A DNA stretch of 64,000 nucleotides from Alligator mississippiensis (Eukaryota; Chordata; Crocodylia; Alligatoridae). The stretch lies in contig NC_081829.1 in assembly GCF_030867095.1 (NCBI RefSeq), forward strand, positions 48,171,036-48,235,035, given 5' to 3'. Positions 1-22,712 of the stretch are shown here, in pieces; the stretch's first letter is position 1; each line of letters begins with the position of its first letter. The notes beneath the pieces are model-generated. The model did not search any database, had not been told where the DNA came from, and saw only the letters and a program-made list of their open reading frames with translations. A program made the translations under genes and the position numbers.

Positions 1-1125
1 CCCTGGCCAGAAACAATATACTGAGGGTGCTGGCAGATGTTTTTGCAGAGCTACTGGCCATTATCTTTGAAAACTTGTGGAGTTTGGGAGGTGGAGATTG
101 ATAGATGACTGGAAAAGCATGAATATAATGCCCATCTTTAAGAAAGGGAAGAAGAAGGAACCAGGGAACTACAGACTGGTCAGCTTCACTTCAGTCCCTG
201 TTAAAATCATGGAACAGGTCCTCAAGGAACCCATTTTTAAGCACTTGGGGGAGAAGTTGTTGATTGGGACAGTCAGTATGGATTCACCAGGAGCAAATCA
301 TGCCAACCTGTTTGCCTTCTATGAGATGACTGGCTCTGTTGATGTGGGAAGAGCAGTGGATATGGTATACTTTGACTTTAGCAACATTCTCACTAGCAAG
401 CTAAGGAAGTATGGATTGGATGAATGGGCTATAAGTGGATAGAAAACTGACTGGATCATTAGACTCAAAGGTTAGTCATCAATTACTCAATGTCTAGCTG
501 GCAGTTGGTCTCAAGTTGAGTGCCACAGGGGGTGATCCTGGGGCTGGTTTTGTTCATATCTTCATCAACAACCTGGAAGATGGGATGTAATGCATCCTCA
601 CCAAGTTTGCAGACATTGGTGATGAATAGGGAGTGCACGCGGATGCACATGCATCCTGTGAGATTAGCTGCTGCTTTCAGTGGTACCTGCGGGCAGTCAC
701 TGCTTGCCCCCCCCACACCTCACCACTGACACCGCTGGTGGTGTCTGCATGCAGTCACCAATCACTGATGGCTGCCACCAATGATGCCAGCAGCATCTGC
801 AGGTGGTTACCAATCACTGCTTGCCACACCCCACCCTCCCTGTGGTGGGGGGGGGGGCAGGATTTAATAGTAGCCTTCAATTACCTGAAGGATGGCTCCA
901 AAGAGGATGGGGCCAAACTTTCCTCAGTGGCTGCAGATGACAGAACAAGGAGCAATGATCAAGTTGCAGCAAGGGAAGTTTAGGTTGGACATTAGGAAAA
1001 AGCTATTGTGGGAGGGTAATCAAGTAGTGGAACAGGTTACCCAGAAAGGTTATGGAATCTCCATCCTTGAAGATTTTTAAGAGCAAGCTAGACAAAGCCA
1101 GGTAAATCAGGTCACACCTCTCCTT
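1..1125 (+). mobile_element. CR1-type LINE remnant
   Basis: This is a decayed non-LTR retrotransposon fragment in sense orientation. An open stretch at 77-442 translates to reverse transcriptase pieces typical of CR1: PIFKKGKKKEPGNYRLVSF, then a GRAVDMVYFDFSN core corresponding to the YLDFSKAFD block. After a low-complexity interruption at about 640-860, the CR1 C-terminus and 3' region resume, with LIVAFNYLKDGSKEDGAK, then GKFRLDIRK, then a GNQVVEQVTQ-like stretch. The element is open at the left window edge, internally rearranged and cannot be functional. CR1 assignment rests on recognised protein blocks, not on a database search. Confidence 0.85.
640..862. repeat. Degenerate C-rich low-complexity insert within CR1
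   Basis: This is a stretch of imperfect repeats built from pieces such as CAATCACT, TGCTTGCC and CTGCATGCAGTCACC, with C and G homopolymer runs. It interrupts the CR1 coding remnant between its RT and C-terminal parts. It has no coding potential of its own, and open frames across it are incidental. It may be a small expanded minisatellite or an old insertion. Confidence 0.45.
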
Positions 1126-4067
1126 GCTGTCATGCTGCCATATGCTTAAAAATAGTTTAGTTAAATGAATGTTTAAAAGGAGTTTACTTGGACAGCACCT
1201 TTTATTTGTTCCTTGACGTAAATTTGTAAAACACAAACTAAAATTAGGAAGCAACTATATTTTTGTAAGACTGTTTTGTGAAGAAATGGAGGTGAAGTCA
1301 TGGCCATCTTAAAGACTAAGAGTTATGCCAGTAGCTTCAATTGGGCATGGGGTTTAGCCTACAAGCTGAAGTGGTTTCAGACCACTGGAAAAACAGTAGA
1401 CAGTTTCACTGTTGTCTGTTTATTAGCTAGACCCATATACCATATGCATGGTTCATCTTTTTATCTTAATTGTATTCATTAACGTTATTTTTTTAGTTTG
1501 GATGTTTTGATTATTCTGCTAGAGTTCTGCATCCAATCATAACAATCTGCAGCCTAATATGCTGGAACATATTCCCTCTCAGTGAAACATTCTTTCTTAT
1601 TGAATGAGAGTTTGAGAAGCCAGAACTGAAAGGACAGATTAAAAATTTAAAACTGGGATTGTACACTTCAGTTTCTCACACATCAAGAACATTGCCTGCC
1701 TATCTTCACTTGCCAAGGGTCCCTGAATGCCACTCTCCCATTTCCTTCAATTTCATTTACTTCCTGAAATCCTTTTCAGCCCTTCCCTCATGCTCAAGGT
1801 GGTATATATTCCATCTTCACCTTCTCTTTATGTCATATGCTCACGTGTCCCCCATTTCATCTGGCACCTCATGCCAAATATTTTGTGTCCTCCATGTTCT
1901 CCCCTTCATGCCATTCAACTGCTCATCCCCTCTTCAAGAGCTCTGTATATGCTCCCATTCCTTGCTTCTCCCATGTCTCTGTGAGCACAGACATTCAGAC
2001 CCCTCTCTAACTCATGGTGCTTTACATAAAGCACCGCCCCCCATACATACACAGACCCTCCTCAGGGGTAGGGCTGGGCTAAGGCATAAAAAATTAGCCT
2101 TGGAGAACACAATTCTAAAGCAGTGTATCTTGATCTGATCCCTCATTTAATGAGAGTTAATTTGTCACACAGTTGGCCACTTTAAACTCACTCTGCAGCC
2201 ATGCACTTGTGTTATGGCACAGCTGTAGAGTGCTTTCAAGGGCCCAATAGAGCAAAAAATGTAACTTGTGTAAACACCCTGTGTGTCCTCCCATTCTGCT
2301 CTCTACCAATATTAGGATTCTGCATTGTCTTGCTCTATAACAGTCTCTGTGTTTCTCCCCCATTCTCCCTTCCTCCTCTCCTCCTCCATTTGAAACATTC
2401 CTTGCTATTATAATTATCGAGATAATCAAGAGGAATGGCCCAAATGTATCAGATTATCAACAAACAAAGGGAGAGAGAGAGAAATACCTTCAAAATGAGT
2501 GTTAGACACCACTTAAGTCAGCCAATGACATTATACTAGTTTATATTTCTAAATGTATTTTTACAATGTGTTATTAATAGCTTTCATTTTTAGATGACTA
2601 TCAACACATGGGGTGAAATCCTGGCTCAGTTACTGAACTCAATGACAAAACTTTAATGGATTACAAAGGGTCCAAGATTTCATGCATGAAATATAGACAC
2701 TAAGCAGAATCACTAAGCAGGCCACTTCCCTTAATACACATTTCAATTTTTTGAAATTAGGACACACCTGGTTTGCATGTGTGCAACTACCTCACTGTGT
2801 GCCATTTTCATACAACACTAGCCAGTGTGGCATATGAACTATTCATAATGCTCACTCTAGCTCAAGCAATTTCAGGTGAGTTAAAACATAATTATAATAT
2901 TCTATAAGGACACATGATTGTGTTAGTTGTTTCTTTTAGCTAGCTTCCATTCTTTTTTCCTTACTATCAAGCCCTTTTTCTTCTGGCAAGCTATCAAAAT
3001 GTTAGTATAAGACATGAAACACAATCTGAATTGCCCAGTATAGGTTAAATGGATTAATATAGAGTCCACCTTAACTATACACTAAAGAGACGCCAGAAAT
3101 GTAGTATTATATTGCTTTCCTAAACATAGCTGTTCTTCCTATTGCATTTTAACTTTATGACAAACTAACAGAAGTGTTGTTTTCTTTTAATGGATTTTAA
3201 GAAGAGCAAACAAATGTTTTTTTCTCTTCTGTTTTGAGTATAATGAACACATAATCAATTTTAAATATCCTAATTAGTATTCACAAATGATTCAACCTTA
3301 TTTAACCACATCATTATTTAAGAACAGAATATAGTTTCTCTGTTCTTCACAGAGATGGCATTCCTGAGAATACAATTCATATATAAAATAAAAGACTATA
3401 TTGACTCTTGCAGCTGCCTTCTACTTTTAGAAATAAAAGATAATTGTTTAAAGGATTACACTGAATTCCCATCTATAAATACAACTGTCATCATGTAATT
3501 AGGAGGTCAGCATTATTATTCCAATCCTACATTATTTGTGCTCTGAAATTTTCAGTTTTAAACACAAAAAATGATTGTATATATTACCTTTTCTGTTTAA
3601 GTTAAGTAGCAATTAATGATTTTTGAACATGTTGTAGTTTGTTTGTTTGTTACTTCTCTTTCTTATTTTTTTCCAGACAGGATAGGAATTATGTTCTTCT
3701 TTCTAAGAAGATATCAGGGATAGACAGACAAATGACAGAGGAAGGAAAAACGGAACGTAAACAGAATAGGAAATGGAGTCTTGGTAAATTAAGATGATGT
3801 CAGTATCTATACTGTAGATATTCCACCTATACTTTTCTGTAAATCAACTATATTCCCCACTGGTAGCATGAACAGGGTGGATTTTCAAAGATTTTTAACA
3901 CAATAGGTACAATAGAGTGACACGCAATGTTAGCAATTTTAAGTGTGCAAAAAATAAGGTTGAGAATCACTGAGCTCCAGAGCTATAAATTCTCAACCTA
4001 ACTTAGTGTAAAATAGCACCCCTTCCCCTTTCATCAGGTCTATACAGTGCAATTCAAGTGTGTAGAC
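1126..4067. other. AT-rich flank without recognised genes
   Basis: I see no exon with homology or good splice context here. The sequence is AT-rich and unique-looking, with a short GA run near 2468-2482. A 19-base piece ending GGTTGAGAATCACTG at about 3954-3972 looks like the right end of a hAT-type MITE, but I cannot find a matching left end. Two open frames at 1659-2138 and 2157-2429 give S/P/H-rich, low-information proteins and are not called. Confidence 0.6.
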
Positions 4068-4130
4068 CAATGGTTCTCAGCCTTTTTAGAGTCAAGGCAC
4101 TCCTCAGAAAATGCCAACTCTCAGTTTTAG
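4068..4130 (+). mobile_element. hAT-type MITE, left-end fragment
   Basis: It begins CAATGGTTCTCAGCCTTTTT and continues with the AGGCACTCCTCAGAAAATGC-type segment that is also seen at 9055-9075 in the CDK1 intron copy. Only the left end is present, and it is cut off by the next repeat at 4131. The family is inferred from the shared end sequence. Confidence 0.55.
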
Positions 4131-4735
4131 GGGTGCAGGTTGTAGCCGTGTTGGTCTAAGGACATAGGCCAGGGGTGGGCAAAATGCAGCCCGCAGGCCG
4201 AATGTGGCCTGCCAGGCCATTCTATCCAGCCCATGGGGCCTCTAAAAAATTTAGAAAATTAATATGCATCTGCTCCTGGCTGCCTAATATGAGGCCCTCA
4301 GTAGCTTGCCAAAGCTCAGTAAATGGCCCTCCGCCCAAAATAATTGCCTGCCCCTGACATAAGCAGACGAGGTTCTTTGGATGAATCTGATATCTTTTAT
4401 TCGATCAACTTAAATAGTTGGAAAACAATTTTTAAGCAAGCTTTTAGGCTCAAAAACCCTTTGTCTGTCTAAGGAAGTTTCAGCAGTTGGTGTGTGCTCT
4501 TCCTGGATAGAATGCAAAGTAAAGAAGCCAGAGGCTTGGTTGGTATGCATACAAGATAGGCAGTCAGTGAAGGTGTAGACTGAGGAGTCAGTGGGTGAGA
4601 GACAGGCTGGGTGTGGCAGGGGAGAGAAGGGAGATGAGTAGTGGAGAAGTACCTGGGGAGTCAGATGTCAGGCAGGTTATAATGCGTCATAAATCCAATG
4701 TTTATATTTAGTCCATGATTTTTAGTAAAAATCCA
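4131..4735 (-). mobile_element. Interspersed retroelement tail, possibly Penelope-like
   Basis: Read on the minus strand this ends with AATAAAAGATATCAGATTC, then a piece of the form ACCAACACGGCTACAACC. That layout resembles tails recurring in reptile and fish genomes, which I associate with Penelope-like elements. The family name is uncertain. It was intact enough to host a later MITE: removing 4170-4356 and one copy of its target duplication rejoins the repeat smoothly. The far (right) boundary is approximate. Confidence 0.4.
4170..4356 (+). mobile_element. hAT-type MITE with 8-bp target duplication
   Basis: This is a 187-bp non-autonomous DNA transposon. The left end is CAGGGGTGGGCAAAATGCAG, and the right end TTGCCTGCCCCTG is its inverted counterpart. 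The flanking 8-mers ACATAGGC (4162-4169) and ACATAAGC (4357-4364) differ at one base. TIR sequence and duplication length fit the hAT superfamily. It sits nested in an older repeat and has no coding capacity. Confidence 0.8.
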
Positions 4736-6374
4736 TAGAATCTCTAAAATCTAACCACCAAATAGTAACAAAACCAGCAGATAAAGGAGCCATACTCATA
4801 GTTACTTATCTGAGGTAAGATCTTTTTTTCTTCATGCTGCCTTTTCAAAAGCAAGGTCTATGTTAAATTCCTGGGTGTAGTATATGCAAGAAAATATGAT
4901 AAGTTATTTTTAAGAAGAGAGTTTAAGTTACTTTTCCCCAAGTCATACACATCAGTCAGTAAAATCTAAGAGTCCTGACTCCTGCTCTGCTTGTCCAGCC
5001 TTATTCCTTACCTCCCATTAAGCTGAAACAGGGACTTAATTATTTTAATCTTGGGACAGTCAGACAGCACCTTTTTATCTGATATACATACATAAATCCC
5101 AATTCTAGTGCAGTTAAGTGCCTCACTGACCTATTATAACATGCCAACTTTCAAAAAGTCTCCCAGCAGTATTTTACAGATCAGCACTCTTGAGAGCAGA
5201 AATAATGAATTTGTTTTGGCTGGTGCTAGTAACTACACCTAAAAGACTTGCTTGATTAAGAGGAACAGATGCAGCTACACAGCCAAGCTTAATCCAAATA
5301 TGATTATATTCCCCATGCAAATAGTCTAATCTGTTATTTGAGCACTAATCAGTTTACTCATGTGTACTGTCCTACTTGAACCTGATTTAGCTTTATATTT
5401 AAAGAAACAGTGTTTAAGGCCATACGTTTAAGGTTTCTGGTCAGGAACTTTCATACATATGATATTTTCACGCTCTCTTACACTACACTATTCCATTTAC
5501 ACCACTAATAAAGTATATCAGTGAAGTGAAACTGAGAGAAACTTTCAACCCCAGAACATGACACTGTCACAGAGAAGTTGAAAGACATACAGATCACGGT
5601 GCGTTGCTTTATATTAGACACTATAGCCAGCACAGAACCCAGAGTTTTCCAGGAGCCCATAAATCACAGTTTTTTGGAGAATGAGGGCTCCATTCTCCAC
5701 TTCCCTGCATCTGTTGTAGAAGTTTACACCAGTATGAAATGTGACTACAAACCACCACCTTTTTCAGTATTTTATTTATACTTAAATAAGTAAATGAATA
5801 AACAATAAAAGACCTGTCTACATCATGTCCACAGCACTCCTACGGAAGGCCGCTCTTGAACATGGCCTGCTCACCTGCTCTTGCTCATACAGGACACATC
5901 TGGAGCCACTGGTGGACACCCCTCATAGCCATTCTCAATGCACCAGACAGAGGTCTTGAGAATGGATGTCAGGGTGAGCACCGAGAGGCTTCACTGCCTA
6001 TGACAGGGTTTGGTGCATACAAATGAGAGTGTGTGGGTGACACATAGTTGAGAAAGGTCCCCCCTGAAGACACGCTGTAGATATATTCTTAGTAGGTACA
6101 TTCATAACACTGTCTGAGTAGACAGTATAGAAAGGGGCTGGGGAGGGAAGCAGAGCAGGGGAAGAGTCCAACCTGCTTCTTCAGCTTTATTCGTGGTTTG
6201 CCACCTTTCATGCTTTTATCTTCTTGCATGATATTTGGTGTTTTCCTCTGAGTCCCTGCTCCTTACTCCAGGTTATTATAAGAAAATCTTACCCTCCAGT
6301 AAAACAGTAAGGTTTATAATTGCATAGAAAAGCATAGCATGACCCCTATACATTCAAAAACTAAGAGGCAAATG
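4736..6374. other. Unannotated AT-rich flank
   Basis: There is no recognisable exon, RNA gene or classified repeat. The segment at 5815-6060 is more GC-rich than its surroundings but has no coding signature that I recognise. Confidence 0.5.
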
Positions 6375-6410
6375 AAAAAAAAAAAAATTATATATATATA
6401 TATATATATA
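6375..6410. repeat. Poly-A followed by (TA)n microsatellite
   Basis: A run of 13 A (6375-6387) is followed by about eleven TA units (6389-6410). It is a simple sequence, probably length-polymorphic. Confidence 0.9.
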
Positions 6411-6642
6411 TTTTAACACCTTATTATTTTTACATAAATCTTATTACTTGGGGTATCTGACATCCCGGATCTTGTGAATGTTTGAGATGGTCAATAGTGG
6501 TACTCCAGTAGCCAAAATAATAAACTCTTGTATCAGATCTAGTAAGATGCCCATGTCTTATTTGATTTTGTATGACCTGTCCTGCAATGAAAGAGAGGAT
6601 CCTTCAGAATCCAAGCCAGATAGTCTGAGATCTGACAGTTTT

Positions 6643-6900
6643 ATAGAATCATACAAAAAAAAGAGCTAGAAGGGACCTCAGGAGGGTCCTGGTCCAACCC
6701 TATGCTCAAGACAAGCTCATATCTGTATAAGCCATTTCATCCAAGTATCTGTCTAGCCTCATTTTGAGAGCTTCCAAGGATGGAGATTTCGCAGCCTTTC
6801 AGTGAATTTGTTCCAGTGCTTAATAAGCTTCATAATTAGGGTAGTAGCCAAGGCAGGAGTTGAGGATAAATTTAAATCGCTTGTATACTTTCCAGCAGTC
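6643..6900 (-). mobile_element. CR1-type LINE 3' end
   Basis: In + orientation it starts ATAGAATCATAC, then AGAAGGGACCTCAGGAGG, which is the reverse complement of a CR1 3' terminus. It continues with the complement of the conserved 3' coding block (TTCCAAGGATGGAGATTT). It is a short 5'-truncated copy, and the inner boundary is approximate. Confidence 0.75.
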
Positions 6901-7139
6901 TCACCCCATCTTTACTAGCAGCCATAAGGGCCAGTCTACAGTCAAAACTAGCTAGAGTACAACTGTGCTCCTGGCACTCCCCCCTACATTGGTACTACAG
7001 CAGGAGATGGCTGCCCAGGGAACCCCATCTCATTGCTCACAGTGTCTGGGTACCACTTCTAAATAAAAAAAGAGGGTCAATAGTTCTTTAAATAGGTGCA
7101 CAGACAGCACCTTAAAGAAAAACCTAGGGCTTGGGACAC

Positions 7140-7460
7140 CACATGCCTGCCTATACATGTGCTCCAATGTGTTCTAATTAGATGCATTCTAATTAATTGA
7201 TTAATCTAATCTGTTGGAGAGTTCCAATTGGAATGCTCTAGCATGCCTCACTGTCATGTGTATTTCAGCATCACACATTTCAAAATGCAGCAGGGGTGCT
7301 TTAAGTAAAGCTTGATTGATAAGTTTTAGTTTAAGCACCCCACATGGCTATTTTGAAACATGGGATGCAGAACACATGCAACATTTTAATTACAGCAACT
7401 GGCCAGGAGCCACTCTAATTAAAACACCCCTCCTCCCCCCATGCACCTGTATTATTTCCA
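7140..7460. mobile_element. Foldback MITE, family copy 1
   Basis: This palindromic element starts near CCTATACATGTGCTCC and ends near CATGCACCTG. The centre holds two inverted arms, GGGGTGCTTTAAGTAAAGCT and AGTTTTAGTTTAAGCACCCC, separated by a short loop. The same arm design recurs at 12563-12843 and 26630-26935. There is no ORF. The superfamily is not assigned because target duplications are unclear. Confidence 0.55.
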
Positions 7461-8055
7461 GCTATCCCAGGTGTCCATGGTGATGTCAACCAAGGCTCTC
7501 AGTTTTCCCAGCTTTGTCTACCAAGCTTCAGTGGCCTCAAGGAAGGCAGGGAGGTGAGAGGCCGGCAGGTACTTTCCAGATGTCAGCATCCTTCAAAAGG
7601 GTGACAACATTATTAGGCTGTTACAAGGACAAAGGATTCCTGCTCGAGGGATCAGACAGTGCTATGTTGCAGCAGAGGAAGGTGGGGAGTACGACTAGCA
7701 TCTACATACTTTATTCCTTTGCTCCATTTCTACCCAACTTATGATAATGGAGTTGCTTGACCACCCTCACGAGCAACAACAAATCCGAGCCAGGCTGATA
7801 ATACCTCCCCAAAATACTCAGGAAACCCCATTCATGCCAGAAGGGAAGAGGCTTTAAAGACTCTTCCCCTGACATAACCCGAAGGAGGGAGGCTTAACAA
7901 AGGCTGAAAAATCCAACAGGCTTGGCTTGATTTATCCTCCCGCCCACGCCACTTTCCCACGTTCCCAAAGGGAGAAACAGTAGAACACCGAGTAAAATAT
8001 TCTCGGTGGCCGCGCCCGACCGCGCACCTCCGAAGTGGCCGCCTTTTCGCTTAGC

Positions 8056-8064
8056 TTTGGCGCC
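8056..8064 (+). promoter_or_regulatory. E2F-like site
   Basis: TTTGGCGCC matches the E2F consensus TTTSGCGC. It lies about 28 bp upstream of the first CCAAT box. The human CDK1 promoter is known to use an upstream E2F element; the role here is inferred. Confidence 0.6.
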
Positions 8065-8083
8065 GACCTTGAGTCGCGCGCTG

Positions 8084-8088
8084 ATTGG
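8084..8088 (-). promoter_or_regulatory. NF-Y CCAAT box 1 (inverted)
   Basis: ATTGG in CTGATTGGCCG is an inverted CCAAT box. Its start is 32 bp from the second box, which is the roughly three-helical-turn spacing typical of paired NF-Y sites in G2/M promoters. A TTTGAA hexamer follows at 8093-8098. Confidence 0.75.
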
Positions 8089-8115
8089 CCGCTTTGAATA
8101 CCTCGGCGCGACGCT

Positions 8116-8120
8116 ATTGG
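8116..8120 (-). promoter_or_regulatory. NF-Y CCAAT box 2 (inverted)
   Basis: ATTGG in GCTATTGGCTGG is the second inverted CCAAT box, 29 bp upstream of the CHR. Together with box 1 it forms the NF-Y pair expected of a CDK1 promoter. Confidence 0.75.
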
Positions 8121-8138
8121 CTGGGCCGGGGCGGCGCC

Positions 8139-8154
8139 GCGCGGTTAGTTCGAA
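8139..8154 (+). promoter_or_regulatory. CDE/CHR cell-cycle element
   Basis: GCGCGG (8139-8144, CDE-like) is followed by a 4-base spacer TTAG and then TTCGAA (8149-8154, CHR-like). This matches the order and spacing of the CDE/CHR through which DREAM and MuvB complexes repress G2/M genes in G1. Most CHRs read TTTGAA; TTCGAA is an accepted but less common variant. Function here is inferred from position and spacing. Confidence 0.75.
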
Positions 8155-8169
8155 TCGGCCCCGCACAGG

Positions 8170-8221
8170 CGCGTGCCGCCTCTGGGCTTTGTGCAGCGGC
8201 GGTCCCGGGGCAGCCACTCAG
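8170..8221 (+). other. CDK1: CDK1 exon 1, non-coding (5' end approximate)
   Basis: The donor ACTCAG|GTACGG puts the exon end at 8221. The start is approximate, a short distance downstream of the CHR. No ATG in this segment opens the kinase frame, so it is 5' UTR. The first coding exon begins after an acceptor ending TTTAAG at 8784. Confidence 0.6.
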
Positions 8222-8804
8222 GTACGGTCCCGGGGGGATGGATGCCTCCAGCTCTGACACCGACCCACTGGGCCGGGGAGGGCTGGGGGCAGTGTCCCGG
8301 GCTCGGCCGCGACCTCTTCCACTGCCTGGTCTTCCCCCCTCGCCCGGCCCCAACAAAGCCGGGCCGGGCGTCCCGTGCGCGGCCTGCGGACACCCCCGCC
8401 CTGGGGCCGAGACACGGGGGTGGTGCAGCTAGACACCCCCCCCCGCCAGCGGCAGGGTAGCTGCAGGACGCCCCTTAGAAACTACCGGGTGGGTAAGGAA
8501 AGAGCCGCAATCGTGACCCCGCACGGCCCCGGACAGCTCTCCATCAGGCCTAGAACAGTTTGTGACTGGCTGGAAGCCTGGATGGGCACCTTCCACCTTG
8601 CCCGGGGTGGGCAGTGGGGATAGTTTCCTCCTGTGCGGGACCGGGTCCTAGCAGATGGTGGACACAACCCCTCCAGTCCCGTTTGGAACTCACCCAACCC
8701 AATTTAGTGCTTTACCCCAATCCCGGGGGCCTGGAGACCTGTCCTCAGCTCTCTGGCTCCTTCCTAATTATTTCTTCTTTTAAGGCTAGTCACATTAAGG
8801 AGTG

Positions 8805-22075
<13,271 letters not shown>

Positions 22076-22340
22076 ATCTTCATTGGACTAAAAATCAACC
22101 AGAGTCATTTGACTGAAAAAAATTGTGATATTTTTACTATTAAGTCTGTCAAATATGTTTTGTATGCGTCTGTCACCTATCTACTCTAAAACTTGCCGCT
22201 GTACTTGGTGTCCTGGTTTAAATGTTATCTTCATGTAAATATTAACCTATAATTAGTGCTGAATTTAATACAATGCAAATATTGCTGCTATTAATGCAGT
22301 CCACTGTTTCTATAAATAAAGCTTTAAATCCAGTAATGGA
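22076..22340 (+). other. CDK1: CDK1 3' UTR (proximal)
   Basis: This is AT-rich sequence after the stop, up to about 20 bases beyond the AATAAA signal. The cleavage site is inferred. A second TATAAATAAAGG motif near 23214 could give a longer form, but a MITE lies between. Confidence 0.65.
22315..22320 (+). terminator. CDK1: Polyadenylation signal of CDK1
   Basis: AATAAA in TCTATAAATAAAGC lies 240 bp after the stop codon. It is the first canonical signal downstream. Confidence 0.7.
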
Positions 22341-22392
22341 ATGATGGATTCTTCTTGAACTGCAGGATATCTGAAAATCTGAAGTTACAGGC

Positions 22393-22712
22393 CAGGGCTG
22401 TCCCACTGACAACCTCCAGGCTGCCACCCAGCTACTGTTGCCCTTCTCCCTCTGGTGGCTGCAGCAGAAGCTGGGGTTTCAGGACTCCTCCCTTCTCTGG
22501 TTTCTGCATGGCACCACCCCAAGGGACAGGACAGGTGGGTCAACCTATGCCTCCGAGTGCCCATGTGGTATAAGAGCCTGCAGCTGGGCAGCTGAAAGTG
22601 AGGGATGGTGCAACAGAGGAAGGGGAGGGTGGAAACAATGTGAGCACTTGCATGAGTGGTATGCAGTCTGGGGCCTGCAGCCCCCAGCAGTTTAGATGTT
22701 GGACTACCTCTG
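22393..22712. mobile_element. hAT-type MITE just after CDK1
   Basis: The left end CAGGGCTGTCCCACTGA and the right end GATGTTGGACTACCTCTG are imperfect inverted counterparts. It lies about 50 bp beyond the inferred CDK1 cleavage site. The interior is GC-rich and non-coding. Confidence 0.6.

Larger units (their letters stand above)
7985..8460 (+). promoter_or_regulatory. CDK1: CDK1 CpG-rich promoter region
   Basis: This abrupt GC- and CpG-rich island spans the presumed CDK1 start. It has no TATA box. It contains, in order, an E2F-like element, two inverted CCAAT boxes, a GC-box-like run (GGCCGGGGCGGCG) and a CDE/CHR pair, all upstream of a non-coding exon with a good donor at 8222. That arrangement is the known layout of late cell-cycle (G2/M) promoters such as CDK1, CCNB and CDC25C. 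The transcription start itself cannot be fixed from sequence. Confidence 0.85.

Noticed and set aside
1659-2138. 159-codon open frame in the left flank
   Set aside because: Low-information S/P/H-rich translation of a C-rich strand with no exon context.
1-8000. Possible ANK3 exon upstream of CDK1, expected from the human gene order
   Set aside because: I found no ankyrin-type coding segment or convincing splice-bounded exon; any such exon lies outside the window or is non-coding.
7894-8436. Overlapping open frames on both strands (60-115 codons) across the CDK1 CpG island
   Set aside because: High GC content suppresses stop codons in all frames; proteins are P/G/R/A-rich with no domain, and the CDK1 exon and promoter signals explain the region.
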